DNA of 64,000 nt, taken from assembly GCA_017428785.1 (NCBI GenBank), contig JAFRQD010000011.1:62001-126000 (forward strand). The letters run 5' to 3'. The translations under genes and the position numbers were made by a program. Each line of letters begins with the position of its first letter. Position 1 is the stretch's first letter. Below the pieces are notes generated by a model. That model saw nothing but the letters and a program-made list of their open reading frames with translations, did not search any database and was not told where the DNA came from. This document shows positions 44,937 to 53,209 of the stretch, in pieces. Source of the DNA: Bacteroidaceae bacterium. GTDB lineage: Bacteria > Bacteroidota > Bacteroidia > Bacteroidales > Bacteroidaceae.

Positions 44937-45683
44937 TACGAACTAATCGACTCCTACCCCTTCTTTGTCGAGCCTTTTCATGTTGACTTCACTGGCCGCA
45001 TCTTCCTTGGTGTATTAGGCAATCACTTGCTCAATGCTGCCGGCAATCATTCGCAGAAGCGTGGCTGGGGCATTGGTGCTTTGAACGAAACCAGACACAC
45101 TTGGGTGCTCTCGCGACTCAGCATCGAGATGAGGGAAATGCCTCGGCAGTATGAGCATTGCGAAGTGAGGACATGGGTGGAGAGCGTGATGAAGTACTTC
45201 ACCAATCGTAACTTCTCTATCCATAACGCTGAAGGCAAGCCACTTGGCTATGCCAGAAGCGTGTGGGCAATGATAGACCTCGAGACACGCAAGCCTTGTG
45301 ACCTGCTGACACTCTACGACGGAGACATCCTCAGGTATATTGTCCCGGAGGAAGAGAACGTCTGTCCCATCGAAGGCCATGGACGCTTCCGTTTCCGTGA
45401 GCCACAGCTTGTCCGAACCATCGACACCTATTATAGCGATGTTGACATCAATGGCCACATCAACAGCATCAAGTATATCGAGCACATCCTCGACCTCTTC
45501 CCTCGCCAGCGCTTCGAGCAAGGAGGCATCCGTCGCTTCGAGATAGCCTACAAGGCAGAGTCATATCTTGGCGACAGACTGAGCTTCTATGAGCAAGTCA
45601 TCGACGAGAACGAGACAGACATCGAAGTCCGTAAAACAGATGGCACCGTCATCTGCCAGGCAAAGGTCTGCTTCAACGGATAA
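44931..45683 (+). CDS. Acyl-ACP thioesterase
   Basis: Releases fatty acids from acyl carrier protein. 250 residues with two hot-dog domains: RIFLGVLGNHLLNAAGNHS and GALNETRHTWVLSRLSIE in the first, TYYSDVDINGHINSIKYIEHIL in the second, which carries the catalytic Asp/Asn-His motif. Homologues commonly lie among the ilv genes of Bacteroidales (recalled). The start MDYELIDSYPFFVEPF overlaps a repeat word, so the first few residues are uncertain. Confidence 0.9.
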   Translation: MDYELIDSYPFFVEPFHVDFTGRIFLGVLGNHLLNAAGNHSQKRGWGIGALNETRHTWVLSRLSIEMREMPRQYEHCEVRTWVESVMKYFTNRNFSIHNAEGKPLGYARSVWAMIDLETRKPCDLLTLYDGDILRYIVPEEENVCPIEGHGRFRFREPQLVRTIDTYYSDVDINGHINSIKYIEHILDLFPRQRFEQGGIRRFEIAYKAESYLGDRLSFYEQVIDENETDIEVRKTDGTVICQAKVCFNG

Positions 45684-45862
45684 CAAGAGGCCTGTGGCAC
45701 AATTATGTGTCTTCGATAACAATATTTACTTTGTCAAATTGTTAGACTATAATCCTGCTGAATATTGTAAGCAGGGCATCCTGTTTTCGACTTTCCTTTT
45801 AATAATTCACAAATACGTTTATTGCTTGATTTCTGCTCTTCTATTTTAACATTATCAGAAGC

Positions 45863-46036
45863 AAAAAAAGAGTCACGCCCATGCCTATAGCACAGACGCT
45901 TGCGACTTATTCGTTGGATTGATTTCGTGAATGTGGTAGATTCAGAAGTGATCCGAATAACAGCAAACGCTTGTTATTTATTTCCGATAAGACTTGAACA
46001 GGGCGCCTCCACTGAAGCTAATATGCCCTTTCGACT
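45863..46036 (-). ncRNA. Candidate structured RNA, 6S-like
   Basis: A promoter box TATCTTTG (46038-46045, minus) reads into about 174 nt that ends in seven T (45863-45869). By hand the RNA folds as one long rod: end stem AGUCG / UGACU, then UAGC / GCUA, GGCGC / GCGUC and CUUAUCG / CGAAUAAG. It closes with a terminal hairpin of stem AAUAACA-AGC around a GUUU loop, with internal bubbles. A rod with a central bubble is the 6S RNA plan, so ssrS is my first guess. No ORF of note is on this strand. Fills the 521-base gap after the thioesterase gene. Confidence 0.5.
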
Positions 46037-46037
46037 G

Positions 46038-46045
46038 CAAAGATA
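46038..46045 (-). promoter_or_regulatory. Promoter -7 box (TATCTTTG) of the candidate RNA
   Basis: Reverse strand reads TTTTGTATCTTTGCAGTCG; transcription would begin right at the predicted end stem. Confidence 0.65.
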
Positions 46046-46217
46046 CAAAAAAATGCTATATGCAAACAGCAAAAGCATACTTTTATTAAAGATTTTTCGT
46101 GTCTGGGGTTAACAAATCGGGGTGTACTCAGTATATAACAGCGTGAGAGGTCTGCAAAAGACTTGCCTCTACACCAGTGAAGATATTATCCGACTGCAGT
46201 CAATTTGGCCAACTTCC

Positions 46218-46349
46218 GGTGTGAGGTTTTCCTTCTGTTCGTGAGTGCTTTTCAAAATCCTCGTGTGGATTTCTCAATTTTCACGTGTGGATTTCACGAA
46301 ATCCTCGTGTGGATTTTGCAAACATCTCGTGTGCAGTTTCCGCATTCCT
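46218..46349. repeat. 22-bp period array, CGTGTGGATTT type, 6 units
   Basis: Units start at 46218, 46240, 46262, 46284, 46306 and 46328. Cores: GGTGTGAGGTTTT, CGTGAGTGCTTTT, CGTGTGGATTTCT, CGTGTGGATTTCA, CGTGTGGATTTTG and CGTGTGCAGTTTC. It ends 50 bases before the HU-like gene and lies 535 bases after the thioesterase stop. Longest array of the window. Confidence 0.9.
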
Positions 46350-46399
46350 ATCGCAAGAACATTAACACTTTAATTATTAACCATTTAATTCTTACTATC

Positions 46400-46861
46400 A
46401 TGATTAAGTACAGTATCGTTATCAAGAGTACAAAACCTGGAACTAAAAAGGAACTTATCCAGGAGACCAAAGCTTACGGTGTGGCACAGGCCGACGAAAT
46501 CCTCGACCTCGACAAGTTCTGCCAGCACATCGCCGACCACAACTCGCCTTTCTCGAAGGGGACAATCAAAGGCATCCTCACCGATGCAGTGTCTTGTCTG
46601 AGAGAGCAGATGTTGGCAGGCAACAAGGTGAAACTCGGCGACTTGGGTGACTTCCATGTGGAGCTCGACACCGAAGGTGCAGTCACCACTGATGACTTCA
46701 GCACGAACAACATCAAGGATGTCAATATCCGTTGGACTCCCAGCAGCAAGTTCAAGCACCTGCGTCAGGAAGCCACCTTCCAGCTTGTTCCCAGCCGCTC
46801 TGCACAGGCCGACGCCATCGAGGTCGTCAGGAACACAGACACGATTCACGGCTTGGAGTAA
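46400..46861 (+). CDS. HU-like DNA-binding protein (HU-HIG type)
   Basis: 153 residues from ATG at 46400 (MIKYSIVIKSTKPGTKKELIQ). Family of Bacteroidetes proteins with an HU/IHF fold, N-terminally extended: LDKFCQHIADHNSPFSKGTIKGILTD, GNKVKLGDLGDFHVEL, and a C-terminal tail without the Arg-rich basic stretch of other HU. Likely nucleoid-associated. Nearest gene to the six-unit array upstream. Confidence 0.88.
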   Translation: MIKYSIVIKSTKPGTKKELIQETKAYGVAQADEILDLDKFCQHIADHNSPFSKGTIKGILTDAVSCLREQMLAGNKVKLGDLGDFHVELDTEGAVTTDDFSTNNIKDVNIRWTPSSKFKHLRQEATFQLVPSRSAQADAIEVVRNTDTIHGLE

Positions 46862-46906
46862 TCACCTATCTGTGAAATTAAGAATTAAAAAAGAAGAATG
46901 AAGAAT

Positions 46907-47060
46907 TAGAGGGGTGGAGAGCTGGGCTCCCCTACTCTCCTCCCTGTCTAATACTCCCCACCTCTGCCTTCAGCCACTTGCCTCCCCTTATGGGCGGAGA
47001 GCAGGGCTCCCCTACTTCCCTCCCATTCCTTGAAGAAGAGGAGTGGAGTGTAGCGAGTGG
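46907..47060. repeat. REP-like repeats in the gap before the STAS-kinase gene
   Basis: Two near-copies of GGAGAG(C/CA)GGGCTCCCCTAC (about 46916 and 46996) with CTCCCT/GGAGGA words. Part of a 650-base gap that also has a terminator and three promoters. Confidence 0.6.
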
Positions 47061-47101
47061 TGGAGTTGGCTCCTCTCGCAGAAGAAGAGTTCGTAATCTT
47101 T

Positions 47102-47138
47102 CTCCCTCATCTCTCGCAGGTGAGGGAGTTTTTTTTTT
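47102..47138 (+). terminator. Rho-independent terminator downstream of the HU-like gene
   Basis: Stem CTCCCTCA / TGAGGGAG (8 bp) with loop TCTCTCGCAGG and a run of about ten T. It lies 240 bases past the HU stop and just before the tandem promoters. Confidence 0.8.
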
Positions 47139-47245
47139 GACCTGCGGTCTAAGTCCTTTTATATAGCCTACCAACCCCACCCCTGCCCCTCCCCTTCTGG
47201 GAATGGGAGGGGAGCTGAGGAAGCTCACTCAGCTAAACAGGAGTC

Positions 47246-47484
47246 CTCTCGCTCGGAAATGAAAATAAAAAACAAGCTTTTCTTTTGCTTTTCTCTTGCT
47301 TATTCGTAGCTTTGACCTGCGGTCTTAGTTACTCTCGCTCGGAAATGAAAAGAAAAACAAGCTTTTCTTTTGCATTTCTCTCGCTTATTCGTAACTTTGA
47401 CCTGCGGTCTTAGTTACTCTCGCTCGGAAATGAAAAGAAAAACAAGCTTTTCTTTTGCATTTCTCTCGCTTATTCGTAACTTTG
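47246..47484 (+). promoter_or_regulatory. Three tandem 85-bp promoter copies
   Basis: Copies start at 47246, 47332 and 47417. Each carries CTCTCGCTCGGAAATGAAAA, the palindromic AAACAAGCTTTTCTTTTGC, and a -7 box: TAGCTTTG (47307-47314), TAACTTTG (47392-47399) and TAACTTTG (47477-47484), exactly 85 bp apart. The tail TTTGACCTGCGGTCTTAG is in copies 1 and 2, and a lone copy of this tail lies at about 47136. The last box is 30 bases before the STAS-kinase start. Confidence 0.85.
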
Positions 47485-47513
47485 CCATCAGAAAACACTT
47501 TGACAATACTTTT

Positions 47514-48758
47514 ATGACAACAACCTTTCAAACTGACGAAGATGGAGCGACTATCGTTTTTGAAGGGCGCTTGGATACGGCAACATCGGCTGAGACTAAT
47601 GCAAAGATTAGTCGCGAACTGGACAATATAGGCTCCATAGATTCGCTGACTTGCGACGCAGCCCGCCTGGAGTACATTTCAAGCTCGGGATTGCGTATCC
47701 TGCTCTCACTGGCTAAACGATACAAGAAGTTCCGCGTGACAGGTGTGCAGCCACAAGTCTATGAGATTCTCGAAACGACGGGATTCACGAAGATCATGAC
47801 AGTAGAGCGGGCCATGCGAAGGCTGAGTGTGGACGGATGCCGCCTCATTGGCATTGGCGGCGTGGGGAAAGTTTACAGGCTGGATGGCGACACCATCATA
47901 AAGGTCTTCAGAGAAGGTTCGACAATGGATGAGGTGCGCCGCGAAATAACCATGTCGAAGGAAGCTTTTGTGCTGGGAATGCCAACAGCCATCTCTTTCG
48001 ATGTGGTCAAAGTGGCACCGTCATCAGAAGGCCAGGCTGAGTGCTATGGTCTCGTTTACGAACTACTGAAAGCCAAGACACTGAGCACATACATAAAGCA
48101 GCATCCCGACAAACTCGATTCATGTGCGAAAATGTATGCCGACCTCATCATGCAACTTCATCAGATCGAGGTGCCAATTGGAGGCATCGTGCCGTCGGCC
48201 TTAGAACACGAACGGCAGCAGATAGAGCATCTGAGTCGCTATTTCCCTGATAAGCAAATAGACATGATGCTGAGCATTATCAACAGCATTCCTGCTGGCA
48301 ACAGACTGCTCCACCTCGACATGCAGACAAAGAACACAATGATGCAGGATGGCGAAGCAATAGTCGATGGGCAAAGGGAAAGCCAACTGATGCTCATCGA
48401 CATGGGCGAGGTGAGCTACGGACATCCTCTTCTCGATCTGGGGCACGCTTACTCTGCAATGGTAAGCCTTGTCGGCGATTACGAGAAGATAATAGAAATG
48501 CCGCGAGAGTTAGGACAGCGATTATGGAACAAAGCAATCGACTACTACTTTGAGGGATTGCCCGACAACATCATTTCCGAGCGAAAGAAACAGATAGAAG
48601 TTGTGTCGTGTGTCAGAAACTTCAGTTGGCTTTCCCTTTCCGACTCCTTCCCCGAATCGGTCATCCAGGAGTGCAAAATGCTCTTCGACGAACGCATAGC
48701 AAAGCGCTATGACTACATCATGGAGGTCTGCAAGACCTTTGAAAACTGGACACTCTAA
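47514..48758 (+). CDS. STAS domain fused to an aminoglycoside-phosphotransferase-like kinase
   Basis: 414 residues from ATG at 47514 (the frame runs back through the promoters to 47370). Residues about 1-100 are a STAS domain like anti-sigma factor antagonist SpoIIAA: VFEGRLDTATSAE, then RLEYISSSGLRILLSLAKRY with a Ser run at 56-58 where SpoIIAA is phosphorylated. Residues about 110-414 are a kinase of the APH fold (TIGR02172-like): IGIGGVGKVYRLDGDTIIKVF with Lys 130, VYELLKAKTL hinge, LLHLDMQTKN (His 267, Asp 269, Asn 274) and LIDMGEVSYGHP (Asp 296). All catalytic residues look intact. Followed after 6 bases by a SpoIIE-type phosphatase. Confidence 0.86.
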   Translation: MTTTFQTDEDGATIVFEGRLDTATSAETNAKISRELDNIGSIDSLTCDAARLEYISSSGLRILLSLAKRYKKFRVTGVQPQVYEILETTGFTKIMTVERAMRRLSVDGCRLIGIGGVGKVYRLDGDTIIKVFREGSTMDEVRREITMSKEAFVLGMPTAISFDVVKVAPSSEGQAECYGLVYELLKAKTLSTYIKQHPDKLDSCAKMYADLIMQLHQIEVPIGGIVPSALEHERQQIEHLSRYFPDKQIDMMLSIINSIPAGNRLLHLDMQTKNTMMQDGEAIVDGQRESQLMLIDMGEVSYGHPLLDLGHAYSAMVSLVGDYEKIIEMPRELGQRLWNKAIDYYFEGLPDNIISERKKQIEVVSCVRNFSWLSLSDSFPESVIQECKMLFDERIAKRYDYIMEVCKTFENWTL

Positions 48759-48764
48759 AGCAAC

Positions 48765-50555
48765 ATGAACATCCTGAAGAAACTGTGGCCCAAGACACTT
48801 CGCTCCAAATCGAGTGTGGCCATCATCGTAACCGTAGCAGTATTGCTGGAGCTCATCTCCACCATTCAATTCCTATATGCCCGCAAGGGAATCCGCGAAG
48901 AGGTGGAACACCGAGCCGAGACAGAGCTTCGAGTCAAGGAACTTGAGATTCAGAAGGTGATGGTGGCTGTTGAGACAGCTATCGGCAATACTGTTTGGGC
49001 AGCAGAACGCATGCTGGAAAGGCCAGACTCCCTCTATTCAGTCCTTCGCAGGATGGTGGAGCAAAACCCGACAATCGTTGGTGCAGGGCTGATGTTCAAG
49101 GCCGATTACTATCCTCAGGAAGGACATTGGTTCGAACCTTATGTGGCGCAGCGAGAAGACGGCTCAATAGATGAGGAACAAATAGGCAGCACATCCCACA
49201 ATTATCTTGAATCGGAGTTCTACCTTAATGGTATCAGCGCAGGACAAGGGCGATGGAGCGAACCATATTATGACAATGCAGGAGCAAAGATGATGCTCTG
49301 CACCTACACCATTCCTGTTCACAACAAGAAAGGAGAAACCGTTGCCCTTCTGGGTGCCGATGTTTCCCTTGATTGGCTGACCAGTGTTATCAACGCCAAC
49401 AGAATCTATTCCACAAGTTATAATGTGGTCATCTCGCGAACTGGTCAAGTCTTGGTAGGTCCTGAAGAAAACCTTATATTGCGTCGCACAATTCAGGAAA
49501 TCACAGCCACTTATTCCGACACCATGACACAGCACATCAACCGTCAGATGTTGAGTGGCCAAAGCGGACATAGCACCATTACAGGCATGAATGGCGAAAA
49601 GAAATTCGTCTTCTATGCCCCTATCGACGGCGAGACAGGCTGGTCGATGGCAGTTGTCTGCAATGATAAGGAAATCTATGCAAACCTGCGAAAGGTGATA
49701 CTTTACCTTTCTTTGCTCATGCTTGCAGGCCTGGCATTGTTGGGCTACATCATCTATCGAACAGCCCGAAGCGACCGTTCATTGCAGAAAGCAAATGCAG
49801 AGAAAGAGCGGATAGGCAGCGAACTGCGCATTGCCCGAGAAATACAGGAAAGCATGCTGCCAAAGACCTTCCCACCCTACCCTGACCACGAAGAGATAGA
49901 CATCTTTGCCTCGCTTGTCCCAGCCAAAGAAGTTGGAGGCGACCTCTACGACTATCACATTCGCGACGAGAAACTCTTCTTCTGCATTGGCGACGTGTCA
50001 GGAAAAGGAGTGCCTGCTTCCCTCGTGATGGCCGTTACACGAAGTCTTTTCCGCACAGTATCTGCTCGCGAGGACCTGCCTGAGAAAATCGTTGCAGCCA
50101 TGAACGCATCGATGGCAGAGACAAACGACTCCGACATGTTCGTCACACTCTTTGTGGGTGCACTCGACTTGCAAACAGGACAACTCCACTACTGCAATGC
50201 TGGCCACGAAGAACCTCTGCTCATCGGCAAAGGCGTAGGACTGTTGCATGCCGACAACAACATACCTATAGGTCTGATGCCCGAATGGAACTACCAAGGT
50301 CAGGAAACACTTATCAGCGGAGGCGCAACCATCTTCCTATATACCGACGGTCTCATAGAAGCGGAGAACAACACGCACTCACAATACGGCAAGCAGCGCA
50401 TGACTCAGACAGCACGGCAGATACTGAACGATTGCAACTCATGCAGCCCCGAAACCATCATCGAACATCAAGCAAAAGCCCTGCATCAGTTTGTAGGGAA
50501 TGCACAGCAGAGCGACGACCTCACAATGCTTGCCATTCGATTCAACAAGGCATAG
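48765..50555 (+). CDS. Membrane sensor SpoIIE-type serine phosphatase
   Basis: 596 residues. TM1 about 18-38, an extracytoplasmic dCache-like sensor about 40-305 (IVGAGLMFKADYYPQEGHWF; YYDNAGAKMMLCTYTIPV; WSMAVVCNDKEI), TM2 about 310-330, a helical linker (ELRIAREIQESMLPKTFP) and a PP2C/SpoIIE domain to the end. Metal-binding motifs: KEVGGDLYDY, IGDVSGKGVPASLVMA, LYTDGLIEAEN and QSDDLTMLAI. Probably dephosphorylates the upstream STAS domain in response to an external signal. No sigma or anti-sigma gene is nearby. Confidence 0.92.
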   Translation: MNILKKLWPKTLRSKSSVAIIVTVAVLLELISTIQFLYARKGIREEVEHRAETELRVKELEIQKVMVAVETAIGNTVWAAERMLERPDSLYSVLRRMVEQNPTIVGAGLMFKADYYPQEGHWFEPYVAQREDGSIDEEQIGSTSHNYLESEFYLNGISAGQGRWSEPYYDNAGAKMMLCTYTIPVHNKKGETVALLGADVSLDWLTSVINANRIYSTSYNVVISRTGQVLVGPEENLILRRTIQEITATYSDTMTQHINRQMLSGQSGHSTITGMNGEKKFVFYAPIDGETGWSMAVVCNDKEIYANLRKVILYLSLLMLAGLALLGYIIYRTARSDRSLQKANAEKERIGSELRIAREIQESMLPKTFPPYPDHEEIDIFASLVPAKEVGGDLYDYHIRDEKLFFCIGDVSGKGVPASLVMAVTRSLFRTVSAREDLPEKIVAAMNASMAETNDSDMFVTLFVGALDLQTGQLHYCNAGHEEPLLIGKGVGLLHADNNIPIGLMPEWNYQGQETLISGGATIFLYTDGLIEAENNTHSQYGKQRMTQTARQILNDCNSCSPETIIEHQAKALHQFVGNAQQSDDLTMLAIRFNKA

Positions 50556-50696
50556 CGCTCGGCATGGCGTAAGCCTGAACCAAAGGTCGACGGCCTAAGG
50601 GAAAGTCAAAAGCAAAAAAAAGGCCACAGGCGGGTTGCAGCCCCCGTAAAAGGTGTGGTAGAAGAAAAGGAGGGAGCCCACTTTTGTGTACGGAAA

Positions 50697-50746
50697 TAAA
50701 AATAAACGATTTATTTTGTATTTCTCTCGCTTTTTTCGTACCTTTG
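50697..50746 (+). promoter_or_regulatory. Promoter of ilvC
   Basis: AATAAAAATAAACGATTTAT, TTTGTATTTCTCTCGC and TACCTTTG (50739-50746), an altered copy of the module at 47246. The 300-base gap upstream also holds a GGCGGGTTGCAGCCCCCG hairpin near 50630 and AATTAAGAATAAG words at 50790-50840. Confidence 0.75.
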
Positions 50747-50855
50747 CACCCGATTATAAGGATAACTCTTTTGAGGAAGTCAGAAAATCAGGAAATTAAG
50801 AATAAGATATTAAGATATTTAGAGAATAAGAATTTCAACATAAATCAATTACATT

Positions 50856-51899
50856 ATGGCAAAAATGAATTTTGGCGGAGTCATCGAGGAAGTTATGACC
50901 CGCGAAGAGTTCCCTCTTGAAAAAGCACGTGAGATTCTGAAGGACGAGACGATTGCAGTCATCGGCTATGGTGTTCAAGGTCCAGGTCAGGCATGCAACC
51001 TGCGCGACAATGGCTTCAATGTCATCGTAGGTCAGCGTCAGGGCAAGACTTTCGAGAAAGCCATCGGCGACGGATGGGTTCCAGGTGAGACACTCTTCTC
51101 CATCGAAGAGGCAGCCGAGAAGGGCACCATCGTGATGTGTCTGCTTTCCGATGCAGCCGTCATGAGCGTATGGCCCACACTCCAGAAGTACCTCACTCCT
51201 GGCAAGGCACTCTATTTCTCTCATGGCTTCGCAATCACTTGGAGCGACCGCACAGGTTGCGTGCCCTCTAAGGACATCGATGTCATCATGGTGGCACCGA
51301 AAGGCAGCGGCACAAGCCTGCGCACCATGTTCCTCGAAGGACGCGGTCTGAACAGCTCCTATGCCGTTTATCAGGACGCCACAGGCAAGGCCCTCGAGCG
51401 CACACTGGCCCTCGGTATCGGAATAGGTTCTGGCTATCTCTTCGAGACCACCTTCCAGCGCGAAGCCACATCCGACCTCACTGGAGAGCGCGGCTCATTG
51501 ATGGGAGCCATTCAGGGTTTGCTCCTGGCACAGTATGAAGTGCTGCGAGAGAATGGCCACACACCCTCCGAAGCCTTCAACGAGACAGTAGAGGAGCTCA
51601 CGCAGAGCCTCATGCCACTCTTTGCACAGAAGGGTATGGACTGGATGTACGCCAACTGCTCAACCACAGCCCAGCGCGGAGCTCTCGACTGGTTCCCACG
51701 TTTCCACGATGCCATCAAGCCTGTTATGGAGCAGCTCTATGCAAGCGTGAAGTGCGGACATGAAGCACAGATTAGCATAGACTCCAACTCGAAGCCCGAC
51801 TACCGTGTGGGTCTTGAGAAAGAACTGGCTGCCCTGCGCGACTCTGAGATGTGGCGCACTGCCGAGACTGTCCGCAAACTCCGCCCTGAGAACAACTGA
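50856..51899 (+). CDS. ilvC: Ketol-acid reductoisomerase
   Basis: Second step of valine/isoleucine synthesis, NADPH-dependent. 347 residues, class I. IAVIGYGVQGPGQACNLRDNG is the Rossmann loop and FSHGFAITW the conserved His; the C-terminal knotted domain has GERGSLMGAIQGLL and TVEELTQSLMPLF. Separated from ilvB-ilvN by the HU and STAS-kinase genes but with its own strong promoter. Confidence 0.97.
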   Translation: MAKMNFGGVIEEVMTREEFPLEKAREILKDETIAVIGYGVQGPGQACNLRDNGFNVIVGQRQGKTFEKAIGDGWVPGETLFSIEEAAEKGTIVMCLLSDAAVMSVWPTLQKYLTPGKALYFSHGFAITWSDRTGCVPSKDIDVIMVAPKGSGTSLRTMFLEGRGLNSSYAVYQDATGKALERTLALGIGIGSGYLFETTFQREATSDLTGERGSLMGAIQGLLLAQYEVLRENGHTPSEAFNETVEELTQSLMPLFAQKGMDWMYANCSTTAQRGALDWFPRFHDAIKPVMEQLYASVKCGHEAQISIDSNSKPDYRVGLEKELAALRDSEMWRTAETVRKLRPENN

Positions 51900-51925
51900 T
51901 TTTCCACACACCAAAAGGGGCATAG

Positions 51926-52014
51926 AAAACGCCGCACAAGGAGATTTCCGTTTCCAAGTGCGGTGTTTGCTATTTCCGCACGCGACATTGACCATTCCCG
52001 CACGCGGCGTTTTT
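51926..52014. repeat. 89-bp element with AAAACGCCGC/GCGGCGTTTT ends, 22-bp period
   Basis: Ends AAAACGCCGC (51926-51935) and GCGGCGTTTTT (52004-52014). Units at 51934, 51956 and 51978 (GCACAAGGAG, AAGTGCGGTG, GCACGCGACA) and a fourth core at 52000. It begins 27 bases after the ilvC stop in the convergent gap to the sugar epimerase. More diverged inside than the copies at 32615 and 37978. Confidence 0.85.
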
Positions 52015-52178
52015 GTACTTGAGCATGCTGCCAAGGTAAAGCCCGTTCCGGACCAAGTAGTAGCGAGCAACATCTCCAAGCCCTACGCTGCTGTTGCCAT
52101 TCTAATGCAAACAACCAAACACATAGTGTCCTGATGGCTATTTACTCGTGTGTCGTTGGCCGACGACACACGAGGTTC

Positions 52179-53069
52179 TTATTCTGCCATTGTTGCCTTG
52201 AAGTAGCCCACGCTCTCGGCGATGCCTATGAAGGGGTCGGTCATGTCCTTCTCGTATTCGAGGCTGACGGAGCCTCTGTAGCCCACCTTGCGGAGCATCC
52301 TGACGAACTGGGGGAAGTCGATGATGCCTCTGCCCAGCTCGATGGCACGGCCTTCTTTTGTGGGGGCCGTGACATCCTTCAGGTGTATGTCGAAGACACG
52401 CTTGGCATAGCGCTTCAGGTCGCGGATGGAGTCGGCACCATAGCGGAGGTTGTGGCCGATGTCGAGGCACATCCCGATACGCGGGTCGCGGTCCTTGACA
52501 TCCTCCCATATTGATGTGGCATCGGGATAGAGCGGCATGTCGGGGCCGTGCAGATGGATGGCATAGCGGATGCCAGTCTCCTTGACCTTTTGCTCCACAC
52601 GGTCGAGCACATCCTTCTTCGGGGAGGTATCACCCCATGTGCCTGGCACACCCACGATGAGGTCCACTCCCACTCTGCTGGCGTATGCGAAGGCCTTGTC
52701 CACGGCTGCCGCATCTTTCATGTATATGGGGCCTACGGCATAGCCAATCACACCAGCTGCTGCGAGCTTCTCCTTGAATGCCGATATCTTCTGGGCATCG
52801 GCATCGAGAGGCAGATGGAAATCCTTGATGCAGAGGTAGTGGACGTCAATCCTCTTCATGAAGGCAAGCGTTGTGTCGAGGTCGAACTTCACGAAAGTGT
52901 AGCCTGCCATACCAAGATGGAAGGTGTCCGCCTCGGATGCTTTCGGCGATGGGGAGGCTTTGATTGTGGAGTTCCCGTTTTTCTCGGAAGGTCGGGCCAA
53001 CCCCTCGAAGGGCGCCACCAGCAGTGCGGCTCCTGCTATACTGCTGCGAAGGAATGTTCTGCGTTTCAT
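52179..53069 (-). CDS. Tat-exported sugar phosphate isomerase/epimerase-like protein (TIM barrel)
   Basis: 296 residues from ATG at 53069 (53072 also possible). The N-terminus MKRRTFLRSS then a hydrophobic stretch to Ala is Tat-like (twin Arg). AP-endonuclease-2 family TIM barrel with metal ligands in YAIHLHGPDMP, MCLDIGHNLRYG and VFDIHLKDVTAPT, plus SLEYEKD near the end. Likely a xylose-isomerase-like epimerase acting in the periplasm on an unknown sugar. Divergent from the TIR-like gene. Confidence 0.85.
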   Translation of the reverse strand: MKRRTFLRSSIAGAALLVAPFEGLARPSEKNGNSTIKASPSPKASEADTFHLGMAGYTFVKFDLDTTLAFMKRIDVHYLCIKDFHLPLDADAQKISAFKEKLAAAGVIGYAVGPIYMKDAAAVDKAFAYASRVGVDLIVGVPGTWGDTSPKKDVLDRVEQKVKETGIRYAIHLHGPDMPLYPDATSIWEDVKDRDPRIGMCLDIGHNLRYGADSIRDLKRYAKRVFDIHLKDVTAPTKEGRAIELGRGIIDFPQFVRMLRKVGYRGSVSLEYEKDMTDPFIGIAESVGYFKATMAE

Positions 53070-53105
53070 CATGACAAAATATAATAATGTATGGTGTTTG
53101 ATGCA

Positions 53106-53113
53106 CAAAAATA
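53106..53113 (-). promoter_or_regulatory. Promoter -7 box (TATTTTTG) of the epimerase gene
   Basis: Reverse strand reads TTTTGTATTTTTGTGC, 36 bases before the start. Confidence 0.6.
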
Positions 53114-53157
53114 CAAAATATTTATGAATTATGGTTTGCGGATTGTGAATTATTTTG

Positions 53158-53165
53158 TAACTTTG
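53158..53165 (+). promoter_or_regulatory. Promoter -7 box (TAACTTTG) of the TIR-like gene
   Basis: ATTTTGTAACTTTGCAAGC is 45 bases before the start. Confidence 0.72.
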
Positions 53166-53209
53166 CAAGCAAATGAACAAATAAATCGTCAAAATTGTAA
53201 ATCATTCCG

